Shown: piece after piece, positions 6,929-14,599 of the stretch
Layout: every line of letters begins with the position of its first letter
Numbering within the stretch: position 1 is the first letter of the stretch
DNA from: a virus
Reading direction: 5' to 3' (one strand)
IMG/VR virus record: IMGVR_UViG_3300031569_000050
Span: 1 to 20,906 of that record
DNA length: 20,906 nucleotides
Notes under the pieces: model-generated
Databases searched by the model: none
Told to the model about the DNA's origin: nothing
Seen by the model: the letters and a program-made list of their open reading frames with translations, nothing else
Translations under genes and position numbers: made by a program

Positions 6929-6967
6929 AATTTTCTGTTATTTTCTCGCTTTCATTATCTATATATT

Positions 6968-6996
6968 ACTATATAAGGTTTATTAAAGAATTTCAA
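6968..6996 (-). promoter_or_regulatory. Sigma70-like promoter of the leftward oxygenase/methyltransferase island
   Basis: On the minus strand, TTGAAA (6996-6991, five of six to TTGACA) is followed by exactly 17 bases and TATAGT (6973-6968, five of six to TATAAT). Transcription would start near 6961, giving a leader of about 33 bases before the methyltransferase ATG at 6928. It lies in the 79-base divergent gap between island and virion genes, the only gap upstream of the island. No equally good element is seen on the plus strand. Confidence 0.65.
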
Positions 6997-7007
6997 CAGG
7001 TTTTTAT

Positions 7008-9191
7008 ATGTTACAAAAATTAGGCTTTGCTCCAGGATTTAATAAACAAGTTACCGAAACAGGCGCTGAAGGTCAGTGGTTTGATGGTGATAATGTGCGT
7101 TTTAGATATGGCTCACCAGAAAAAATAGGTGGTTGGGAGCAGTTAGGTAGCAATAAGTTAACCGGTGCCGCAAGAGCTATACACAACTGGGATAATAATG
7201 TAGGTATAAAATATTCTGCAATTGGCACTAATAGAATTCTTTATGTTTTTTCAGACGGTCTTTACTATGACATCCATCCGATAAGAACTACAATTACTGG
7301 AGCAAATTTTACAAGTACAGCAGGATCACCAACAGTCACAATAACTGTTTCTTCTAACCATGGTTTATTAGATAATGATATAGTATTATTCGATGCTGTT
7401 TCTGGATTATCTGGGTCTACTTTTACAAACGCTACGTTTGAAGATGAAAAATTTATGGTAACTTCTGTACCAAGTAGTACCACTTTTACAATTACAATGG
7501 ATACTAATGAAGCCGGCACACCTGTGACTAATGCTGGTTCTGCTTCTGTTCTTTGTTATTATAGTGTAGGACCTGCTACACAGGAATCAGGGTTTGGTTG
7601 GAGTTCAGGGTTATTTGGTGGCGAGGTAAACGGGGCCGTAACCAATACTCTTGCTTCTACTATAAATGATGCTGTAACAAATATTCCTTTAACTAACTCA
7701 TCAACTTTTCCGGCATCGGGGACCATAAGAATAGGGACTGAAGATATATCTTACACAGCAAATAACACAGGAACAAATACTTTAAGTGGTGGGGCAAGAG
7801 AAGTTAATGGCACTACAAAATCTGCCCACAGTGGTGGTGCGACAGTCACAAATATTACAGATTTTAATGGATGGGGCGAAGCTTCATCAACTACACAGTT
7901 TACACTTAACCCTGGTTTATGGGTTCTTGATAATTTTGGTACAAAATTAATTGCTCTTATATATAATGGAGAATGTTTTGAATGGGATGGATCGGTTACA
8001 GATGCATTAACTACTCGGGCAACAATTATATCTGGAGCACCAACAGCATCACGTCACATGATAGTATCAACTCCGGATAGACACTTAGTTTTTTTTGGAA
8101 CAGAAACTACTATTGGTGATAAAACTACACAAGACGACATGTTTATAAGATTCTCTGACCAAGAAAATATCAACGAGTACACCATAAGAGCAGAAAATAC
8201 AGCAGGTTCTCAAAGGCTTGCTGCAGGATCTAAGATTATGTCTGCTATTAAAGGTAGGGATGCTCTTTATGTATGGACCGACACTGCATTATTTTTAATG
8301 CAATTTGTAGGTCAACCTTTTACTTTTGCATTTCAACAAGCAGGGACTAACTGTGGATTGATTGGCAAGAATGCCTGTATTGAAGTTGATGGCTCAGCTT
8401 ATTGGATGTCAGACAATGGTTTTTTTAACTATGATGGTCAGTTAAGATCGATGCCTTGTCTAGTAGAGGATTTTGTTTACTCCGTAGATCCCGGACTCGG
8501 ACTCAATAATACAACTAGAGATTTGATTAACGCAGGTATTAATAATCTTTTTGGAGAGATAAATTGGTTCTATTGTTCAGCTACAGCTACTTCGGTCGAT
8601 AGAGTGGTTAGCTATAATTATGTAGATTCTACAACTGAAAGACCTATTTGGACAACGGGGTCGTTAAATAGATCTGCTTGGGTAGATTCTGCTGTATACG
8701 AAAAACCTCATGCAACACTTTATAATGCCGACGATAACGCCTCTTATGATGTTACTGGAAACGTAGACGGAAGTAGTATATACTATCAACACGAAACAGG
8801 GACCGATCAAGTTAATGCCGGCAATGTTGTTACTGCTGTTAATGCCAACATTCTTTCCGGTGATTTTGATATTACTCAAAAAAGAAGTAATACAGGTCAA
8901 GCGGTAGGGACTCCTGATCTTAGAGGAGATGGTGAATATATGATGAGGATAAGTAGATTTATACCAGATTTCATAGAACAAACAGGTGATACTGAAGTTA
9001 GTTTTACAACAAGAAATTATCCAAATACCGCTGCAACAACTACAAATTTTACATCGACCGAAACTACAAATTTTAAAAGCACTAGACTTAGAGCTAGATC
9101 AATTGCACTAAAAGTATCCAATACAGGTACAGGAAAAAATTGGAAACTCGGTACATTTAGATTAGACATTGCACCAGGAGGAATGAGATAA
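7008..9191 (+). CDS. Large tail/stabilisation-like virion protein
   Basis: A 727-residue protein starting MLQKLGFAPGFNKQVTETGA, a beginning I recognise from marine podovirus contigs. The frame 'GQWFDGDNVRFRYGSPEKIGGWEQL' (22-46), then scattered blade-like repeats ('LYVWTDTALFLMQFVG', 'YWMSDNGFFNYDGQL'), resemble beta-propeller tail proteins such as P22 gp10, which plugs packaged DNA; this link is an inference. Residues about 95-285 look like inserted beta domains, including 'FPASGTIRIGTEDISYT' and 'GTTKSAHSGGATV'. That insertion would account for the size, larger than P22 gp10. The ribosome binding site is weak (CAGG). The stop forms TAATG with the next gene. Confidence 0.6.
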   Translation: MLQKLGFAPGFNKQVTETGAEGQWFDGDNVRFRYGSPEKIGGWEQLGSNKLTGAARAIHNWDNNVGIKYSAIGTNRILYVFSDGLYYDIHPIRTTITGANFTSTAGSPTVTITVSSNHGLLDNDIVLFDAVSGLSGSTFTNATFEDEKFMVTSVPSSTTFTITMDTNEAGTPVTNAGSASVLCYYSVGPATQESGFGWSSGLFGGEVNGAVTNTLASTINDAVTNIPLTNSSTFPASGTIRIGTEDISYTANNTGTNTLSGGAREVNGTTKSAHSGGATVTNITDFNGWGEASSTTQFTLNPGLWVLDNFGTKLIALIYNGECFEWDGSVTDALTTRATIISGAPTASRHMIVSTPDRHLVFFGTETTIGDKTTQDDMFIRFSDQENINEYTIRAENTAGSQRLAAGSKIMSAIKGRDALYVWTDTALFLMQFVGQPFTFAFQQAGTNCGLIGKNACIEVDGSAYWMSDNGFFNYDGQLRSMPCLVEDFVYSVDPGLGLNNTTRDLINAGINNLFGEINWFYCSATATSVDRVVSYNYVDSTTERPIWTTGSLNRSAWVDSAVYEKPHATLYNADDNASYDVTGNVDGSSIYYQHETGTDQVNAGNVVTAVNANILSGDFDITQKRSNTGQAVGTPDLRGDGEYMMRISRFIPDFIEQTGDTEVSFTTRNYPNTAATTTNFTSTETTNFKSTRLRARSIALKVSNTGTGKNWKLGTFRLDIAPGGMR
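9176..9181 (+). promoter_or_regulatory. Perfect Shine-Dalgarno AGGAGG
   Basis: AGGAGG lies nine bases before the ATG at 9191 and inside the last codons of the upstream gene. It is the strongest ribosome binding site in the window and, with the TAATG overlap, points to high expression of the 9191 gene. Confidence 0.75.
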
Positions 9192-10432
9192 TGGCTACTG
9201 ACGCAGAGATAAGAGCAAAAGGTATAAAATTTTTACCTCTTCAAAAATATTTACAGAAACCATATGAATTCCCTGTAGAAGAAGAAGAAATTATACCCGA
9301 TTCAGGTATTGTAAATACTGATGCTTTTGCAAATTCTGGTGGTGGTGATGGTGGTGGTGGTTTTACTGGACCCACTGGTCCCGGTAGTTATGATTCTGCT
9401 TTTGATCCTGAAACTCAAAATAAACAATTTAATGAAGATATAGGAGTAGGTACTGTTGCTGAAGAAGACGATAAAAAAGGAACAAGTTTAGGTATTGTAG
9501 ACGCACTTAGAGCCATGGGAGCTTTTACTTTTGGGGGACCTCTTAACGCAGTAAATTCACTTAGAAGATCTAATAATAGAAACAAACAAAAAGAAATGGA
9601 TAAAATGAATGCAGAGATCGATGCAAAAGATGCAAAATATGGAATAAGTGATGCTAGACTTACAGCGGGAGGAGCTAGTCAAGAGACTATGGATTCTTAT
9701 GAAAATTCTGATGGAAGCTATAGCGGAGCGAGCACTGAAGATTACGGCGGCGGAGAAAAAGATGGTGGATTTATTGATGGGTCTAATAGAAGACCGTTTA
9801 ATAGTGGCGGTAGAACCGGATACTTCTTTGGTGGTAGAGCAAGACTACAAGGTGGTGGTGGAGCTGATATGGGTGCTCCAGAAAAAGCAGCAGAAAGAGC
9901 TAGCAAAGGTTATGGAACCACACCAGACACCGGAAGTAAAAGTGGCACTAATGATTACAGCAGTTTTCAACAAAACGTTAATCATCAAAAAGCTATGAGA
10001 GATTATCAAAGAGAAAAACCTTCAACATTAGATAACGCCATGAACCTTGGATCAGAACTTAGTTATTTAAATAATCTAAAAAATTTAAATGTATTGGGAA
10101 TAGTTGGTAATATTGGGGTAAATAAATTTAGAAATTATTTAGATAATAAAAAAACTAAAAAGGAAGAAGATAAACTTTCTTACAACACTAATCCTTTGCC
10201 TACAGATAATTATATGACTGACTTAAATGCTACTCAAATAAAACAACTAGAAGGCCCTCAAAAAATGGGAAAAGAATATGGTAATTTTTCTGATCAACAA
10301 ATATTAGATAACATTACACCTTTTGGAGATGAGGAAACTGCTCCAGCTACTCTTAAAGATGTACAAACTTTTTACGGGTCGAACGGTGGTAGAGCTATGT
10401 TTAAAAACGGAGGCTTAGCAAGTATTTTATAA
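9191..10432 (+). CDS. Gly-rich virion protein with GGRxxYxxGG motif
   Basis: A 413-residue, largely disordered-looking protein. An acidic stretch (EEEE near 30-33) and a poly-Gly run lead to 'FTGPTGPGS' (58-66), a short collagen-like patch. A helical, charged region follows (100-150). 'GGRTGYFFGG' (206-215) and a C-terminal 'NGGRAMFKNGGLASIL' carry the motif that recurs in the next virion genes. I recognise no domain. Position after the large tail protein and before the ejection-like genes suggests an internal or scaffold-like virion component. Translation is coupled (TAATG) and strong (AGGAGG). The inner ORF at 9648-9998 in another frame is a shadow. Confidence 0.6.
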   Translation: MATDAEIRAKGIKFLPLQKYLQKPYEFPVEEEEIIPDSGIVNTDAFANSGGGDGGGGFTGPTGPGSYDSAFDPETQNKQFNEDIGVGTVAEEDDKKGTSLGIVDALRAMGAFTFGGPLNAVNSLRRSNNRNKQKEMDKMNAEIDAKDAKYGISDARLTAGGASQETMDSYENSDGSYSGASTEDYGGGEKDGGFIDGSNRRPFNSGGRTGYFFGGRARLQGGGGADMGAPEKAAERASKGYGTTPDTGSKSGTNDYSSFQQNVNHQKAMRDYQREKPSTLDNAMNLGSELSYLNNLKNLNVLGIVGNIGVNKFRNYLDNKKTKKEEDKLSYNTNPLPTDNYMTDLNATQIKQLEGPQKMGKEYGNFSDQQILDNITPFGDEETAPATLKDVQTFYGSNGGRAMFKNGGLASIL

Positions 10433-10596
10433 TGGCTAAACTTGTACAATCATTAACTAGAGCAGGTAAGGAATACACACAGGTTAATCTACAGTCATTG
10501 GTTAGAGACCTGGATAGTGTTATAATAAAATTAAACAGTACGTTTCAAGAAGAAGTTAAACAGGAGATAGAAGCTAAGAGTTTCTTTTTAGAATAA
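10432..10596 (+). CDS. Small 54-residue coupled protein
   Basis: The ATG overlaps the preceding stop (TAATG at 10430-10434) and its TAA overlaps the next ATG (10594-10598), so it fits exactly between two genes. The protein starts MAKLVQSLTRAGKEYTQ and ends AKSFFLE. It is helical and charged, with a possible amphipathic helix or short coiled coil ('SLVRDLDSVIIKLNSTFQEE'). There is no strong Shine-Dalgarno, so translation presumably relies on reinitiation. No family is recognised. The precise fit argues that it is a real gene despite its size. Confidence 0.65.
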   Translation: MAKLVQSLTRAGKEYTQVNLQSLVRDLDSVIIKLNSTFQEEVKQEIEAKSFFLE

Positions 10597-10931
10597 TGGC
10601 AGTAGTAAACCAATATAAATTTAAGGGCATAGATAACGATACAACAGGAAATGCTTTAGTTCCTTTGGGAGCAGGTAATCCTCTGGTCAATGAGACTATA
10701 ATTATTAAATCACTACTTGTCACATCTGCATCAACACCCACAGTTACTGTTACAAACAACGGTATTACAGCCATTAAATCAGCGGCATTAACAGCTGATG
10801 TTACTACACAATTATTAACCCAACCATTAATAGTAGAAGGCGGCAGTGCTTTCACGGTGCAGTCAAGTAACACAGGTTCATTTGACATAGCTATCAGCTA
10901 TTTAAACATTAAAAAGGAGAAAATAGACTAA
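10596..10931 (+). CDS. Small beta-rich virion protein
   Basis: A 111-residue Thr/Val/Ile-rich protein. Alternating strands such as 'TIIIKSLLVTSASTPTVTVT', 'FTVQSSNTGSFDIAISYLNI' suggest a small beta sandwich of the kind used as decoration or tail accessory proteins. The end is basic (KKEKID). Both start (10594-10598) and stop (10929-10933) form TAATG overlaps with neighbours. No specific family can be named with confidence. A minus-strand frame covering the same stretch (10574-10888) is a shadow. Confidence 0.6.
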   Translation: MAVVNQYKFKGIDNDTTGNALVPLGAGNPLVNETIIIKSLLVTSASTPTVTVTNNGITAIKSAALTADVTTQLLTQPLIVEGGSAFTVQSSNTGSFDIAISYLNIKKEKID

Positions 10932-11098
10932 TGAAAATATATGACGCTAAAGTAGAAGAAACTTACAGACACCTTAAAACCGGTGAAATTTTTAAAGAAA
11001 AAAAAGACTGGGAAGCCAAGGGTTATAAAGCAGAAGAGATGGCACAGGACGTAAAAGTTATCATGCCGCCTCTTGATTTGTCCGCAGAAACAAAGTAA
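10931..11098 (+). CDS. Small 55-residue protein
   Basis: The frame ATG 10931 to TAA 11096-11098 encodes MKIYDAKVEETYRHLKTGEI and ends in 'MPPLDLSAETK'. It has a good ribosome binding site (AAGGAG, 11 bases before the ATG) and starts within the stop of the preceding gene (TAATG). It is a charged protein with a short Tyr/Lys-rich middle and no membrane segment. No family is recognised. Codon use, ribosome binding site and tight packing support a real gene. A 24-base gap separates it from the next gene. Confidence 0.65.
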   Translation: MKIYDAKVEETYRHLKTGEIFKEKKDWEAKGYKAEEMAQDVKVIMPPLDLSAETK

Positions 11099-11122
11099 AA
11101 CAGATAAACTAAGGATAAATTT

Positions 11123-12469
11123 ATGGCAATTTCAAGAATGCAACAACCAAGACAGATGTACAATCAGGGTATGATGGTTCATGACCCTAGACAAGCCTAT
11201 GGTTTAGGCGGTTTCATTAAGAAAGCTGTTCGTGGTGTTAAGAAAATTGCTAAGAGTCCATTAGGTAAAGCTGCACTAATAGGTGGAGGTGCTTATTTAT
11301 TAGGTGGTTCATCATTTATGGGCGGTGGAGGCTTAGGGGGTGGTTTTAAAAATTTTGGCAATTTGCTTTCAAATACAAAAGGTAGGGGACTGGGTCAAAT
11401 ATTTGGTGGTGACGGTAAATTTTCTAAAGTTGGAAATCTTTTTAGACAAAGTCTTAAAGGTGAAGATGGTAAGTATAGCACTGAAGGTAATCCTTTTAGC
11501 CTGGGTAAATTAGGAATAGGTGCTTTAGGTGCAGCAAGTCTTGCACTTCCTTTTATGGGTGGTAAAGGTGATGACGAAGAATCATCAGGTTCTGATCCTA
11601 TGGATCCAGCAGCAGTTACACAAAGAGCGAGAAATTATTACAGCGGTCAAGGTGATGCCGGTGTTGGTTTAGATTTTATGCCTAAGAAAAAATATGTTAA
11701 TCAAAATTTTTATGCAGCTGATGGTGGTAGAGCCGGTTATGCAATGGGTGGTTCATTAGATGAAGATGAAGAAGATTATATAAGATCAAGTGCTGGTCAA
11801 AGCAGAAGAATGCCTACAGCATTTTTAAACATGGGTGGTGGTGCAGGAGAAGCGCAAGCTGAACAAATGTTAATGGCAGAATTTGTAAAATATAAAAACA
11901 AAGGTGGAGATTTATCTTTCCAACAGTTTGTACAAGCAGTAATGCAACAACAAGAACAATCTCAAGGTATGCAACAACCTACTATGATGGCAGCTAATGG
12001 TGGCCTAGCAGGTATGAGTGTACCAGGATATGGAACACCTGCAGGAACTAATCAATTTGGTTATCCTAGTGGTGGTGAAAGAGTTAATGCTGCAGAAGGT
12101 GGGATCATGGAAACCGAACAAGCAGAAATGATTGACATGGGTGGCAATGAAAAAGATTATAGAGATGAAGGTGGTTTTGTAGCAATGGGTGGCGAAGAAA
12201 GAGCTGATGATGTACCTGCAAGATTATCTAAAAACGAATTTGTATTCACTGCAGACGCTGTAAGAAATGCAGGCGGTGGAGATATAGATAGAGGATCTGA
12301 AGTTATGCAAAACTTAATGGATAATCTAGAACAAGGTGGACAAGTTTCAGAAGATTCACAAGGTTTAGGTGGTGGAGAAGAAATGATGTCTGAAGAAATT
12401 ATACAAGAACCAGACGGCGCGCAAGCAATGTATGAACAACAACAAGCATTACAATCAAGGATGGCATAA
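11123..12469 (+). CDS. Gly/Met-rich virion protein with 'LSKNEFVF' motif
   Basis: A 448-residue protein. A basic N-terminal segment (31-50) leads into a Gly-rich hydrophobic stretch ('AALIGGGAYLLGGSSFMGGG', 50-69). 'GGRAGYAMGG' (201-210) repeats the motif of the 9191 gene, with further GG-containing units to 355. The C-terminal block 'ADDVPARLSKNEFVFTADAV' (361-380) is a signature I recall from marine phage virion proteins, where it ends a Gly-rich repeat region. An acidic, Gln-rich tail follows. The hydrophobic stretch could cross or disturb a membrane during ejection. Ribosome binding site AAGGAT; TAATG with the next gene. Exact function unknown. Confidence 0.6.
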   Translation: MAISRMQQPRQMYNQGMMVHDPRQAYGLGGFIKKAVRGVKKIAKSPLGKAALIGGGAYLLGGSSFMGGGGLGGGFKNFGNLLSNTKGRGLGQIFGGDGKFSKVGNLFRQSLKGEDGKYSTEGNPFSLGKLGIGALGAASLALPFMGGKGDDEESSGSDPMDPAAVTQRARNYYSGQGDAGVGLDFMPKKKYVNQNFYAADGGRAGYAMGGSLDEDEEDYIRSSAGQSRRMPTAFLNMGGGAGEAQAEQMLMAEFVKYKNKGGDLSFQQFVQAVMQQQEQSQGMQQPTMMAANGGLAGMSVPGYGTPAGTNQFGYPSGGERVNAAEGGIMETEQAEMIDMGGNEKDYRDEGGFVAMGGEERADDVPARLSKNEFVFTADAVRNAGGGDIDRGSEVMQNLMDNLEQGGQVSEDSQGLGGGEEMMSEEIIQEPDGAQAMYEQQQALQSRMA

Positions 12470-13383
12470 TGGCAATATCAGATTTTTTAGAACCAGCGAT
12501 AGAAGATTACGCAACACAGGCCAAGGCCACTTATTCAGCACCGATTAACACTGATACTTTTACCGGTAGACAGTTTGTTGCTGGACAAGATCCTATGCAA
12601 ACACAAGCGGCAGCGCTTGCTACACAAGGTGTCGGTTCTTACTCACCATATTTACAAGCAGCACAAACTGCACAGACAGCAGGGGCCGGGGCTCTGGGAC
12701 AATCAGCACAAACTATTGGTGGACTGGGAGCTTTAACGGGACCACAAGCTTACCAACCTTTCATGTCTCCATATCAATCACAAGTAATTGATGCAACACT
12801 ATCTGAATTTGACAAATCAAGATTGGCCGGAGAACAAGGTATTAAAGATCAAGCAGTAATGTCTGGAAACTTTGGTGGTGGTAGAGAAGGAGCACAACTT
12901 GGTCAGTACCAAGCTAACTCACTAGCAGATAGATCAGCACTACAGGCACAAATGTTACAACAAGGGTTTGGTCAAGCTAATCAATTAGCACAACAAAATT
13001 TTGGTAATCAAAATCAAATAGCAAATGCACAACAAGGACTAGCTGGTGCATACGGCAATCAAATGAATCAACAGTTTGGTTTATCTGACTTTGGTAGACA
13101 AGGTATGGGTCAAGATATTAATGCATTAGGTTCTTTAGGTTCAATCAACCAAGCACAGAATCAAGCACAGTTAACAGCTGATCAACAACAAGCAAGAACT
13201 GGAGCTTACGAATCTTACGGAAGACTTGGTCAATATGGTAACGCACTAACTGGTTTAGCTGGTGGTGTAGCCGGATCACAATATCAAGATCAAGGTTCAG
13301 CAGATCCTTACGCAACGGCATTAGCTGGTGCTACAGGTGTTGCAGGATTATTCGGTCAAATCTACGGCGGCAGAAGAAACTAA
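12469..13383 (+). CDS. Ala/Gln-rich putative ejection (internal virion) protein
   Basis: A 304-residue protein rich in Ala, Gln and Gly and expected to be mainly helical. 'MSPYQSQVIDATLSEFDKSR' and 'MSGNFGGGREGAQLGQYQAN' form the conserved core I recall from marine phage genomes. Long Gln/Ala helices ('QQGFGQANQLAQQNFGNQNQ') resemble those of small podovirus ejection proteins (T7 gp14, P22 gp7). Size, composition and position as the first of three consecutive candidates with rising length support this role, but it is inference. TAATG overlaps on both sides tie it to its neighbours. A C-terminal Gly/Ala stretch (280-300) is mildly hydrophobic. Confidence 0.55.
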   Translation: MAISDFLEPAIEDYATQAKATYSAPINTDTFTGRQFVAGQDPMQTQAAALATQGVGSYSPYLQAAQTAQTAGAGALGQSAQTIGGLGALTGPQAYQPFMSPYQSQVIDATLSEFDKSRLAGEQGIKDQAVMSGNFGGGREGAQLGQYQANSLADRSALQAQMLQQGFGQANQLAQQNFGNQNQIANAQQGLAGAYGNQMNQQFGLSDFGRQGMGQDINALGSLGSINQAQNQAQLTADQQQARTGAYESYGRLGQYGNALTGLAGGVAGSQYQDQGSADPYATALAGATGVAGLFGQIYGGRRN

Positions 13384-14591
13384 TGAAAACTTTAAATAGA
13401 CCTATGTTCAGGTACGGCGGCCCTATCAAAGAAGGTGTTATGAACGGGATCCGGGAACCGAAAAGAAATGGTGGTGTTATGGGTGAACCTCAGGCAATCA
13501 ATACTGTAGGCAGTCCTTTGTCTCCAATGTCAAATGATGGTAGAGCTAACTATGCATTTCCTTTATTAGCGGCTGCGGGAACTGCAGCAATGAGATTTTT
13601 ACCAGCAGCCTACAGAGGATTTAAAGCTAACAGATATATAAAAGGTATGCTTCCTACAGGTACGTTTAAAAAAATGACAAGCCCAACTATTCCTTTTGGT
13701 TTTAGAGCAGGTGCTTTTGCAAAAGAAAACCCTGGTACAACTTTAACTTTAGCCAGTCTTGCCGGTTCAGGAGCAAATAGATTATTAAATAATGAACCAG
13801 CAAATAATAATAATAACAATAAAAATAGTTTTGGTGGCGGTAATAGAAAAAGGGGAACTTCTGGAGCACCTGGTGGCGGGGACTCGGGAATGTATTTAGA
13901 ACCTAGAGCACCCGAAGAAAAAGAATTATCAGAAGCAGAGAGAATAGCATTAGAAAACAAAGCAAGAAGAGAAAAAATGGAAAAGTTCAAAGAGATTATG
14001 GACATCAAAGGTATGAATAAAGATGCGGCTTACAAATCTTTAATTGATGCAAGTAAAATTATTCAAGAAGGTGGTAACCTAAAAGAACAACTTAAAGATG
14101 GTAGTTTAATTACTAACATAACACAAGCTGCAAGTAAAAGATTTGATAAAGTATCAGACACAGAAGCTGCACTAAGATCTCTTGTTGTTAAAGGTGAAAT
14201 TGATAATGAATTAAATAAAGAAGCTAAAGCATTAGCAAAAAGAAAAGATGAATTACAAATAAAAGCATATGAAAAACAAATAAGTGGAAAAACTATACAA
14301 GAAATTAGGGATGAAAAATTAATTAGAGATGGAGAATTAATTGAAGGTAATGAGCTGGCTAATTTAATTCGTGGAAGAAGTAAGGGAAAAATAAGTCCAA
14401 AAGTATTACCAGTAACCGGTTTTAAAGTAGGTCAGGACCCAATAGAATTTGCAACAAATATAATAATGAAGCAGAACGACGATGAGACAACACCAGATTA
14501 TCCAGAAGGTACTTATATTATAAAAGATAGGGTAATTTATGTTGATGCAAACGGCGGTATAACACCGGTAAATGATTTATCTGGTATATAG
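13383..14591 (+). CDS. Putative internal virion protein with 'MFRYGGPIKEG' N-terminus
   Basis: A 402-residue protein. The N-terminus 'RPMFRYGGPIKEGVMNGIRE' (6-25) is a signature I recognise from many marine phage contigs. A hydrophobic segment ('AFPLLAAAGTAAMRFLPAAY', 58-77) could act as a membrane helix. An Asn run (141-146) and a Gly/Arg linker lead to a long, highly charged helical region (175-310, probably coiled coil) and a short C-terminal domain. Position between the 304- and 1336-residue proteins suggests the middle ejection protein. TAATG at its start, and a separate ribosome binding site for the next gene after it. Function inferred. Confidence 0.55.
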   Translation: MKTLNRPMFRYGGPIKEGVMNGIREPKRNGGVMGEPQAINTVGSPLSPMSNDGRANYAFPLLAAAGTAAMRFLPAAYRGFKANRYIKGMLPTGTFKKMTSPTIPFGFRAGAFAKENPGTTLTLASLAGSGANRLLNNEPANNNNNNKNSFGGGNRKRGTSGAPGGGDSGMYLEPRAPEEKELSEAERIALENKARREKMEKFKEIMDIKGMNKDAAYKSLIDASKIIQEGGNLKEQLKDGSLITNITQAASKRFDKVSDTEAALRSLVVKGEIDNELNKEAKALAKRKDELQIKAYEKQISGKTIQEIRDEKLIRDGELIEGNELANLIRGRSKGKISPKVLPVTGFKVGQDPIEFATNIIMKQNDDETTPDYPEGTYIIKDRVIYVDANGGITPVNDLSGI

Positions 14592-14599
14592 GAGTTTAA

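Noticed and set aside
6929-7007. Plus-strand promoter for the 7008 gene
   Set aside because: TATATT and TATAAG-like -10 hexamers occur but no -35 with 16-18 base spacing; AT-rich background makes such hexamers common.
8664-8981. Minus-strand ORF of 105 residues in the large tail gene
   Set aside because: Shadow of the 7008-9191 gene; no neighbours or ribosome binding site on that strand.
12469-14591. Programmed frameshift joining the adjacent virion genes
   Set aside because: Both junctions are clean TAATG overlaps with separate full-length frames, and I saw no slippery heptamer before a stop.
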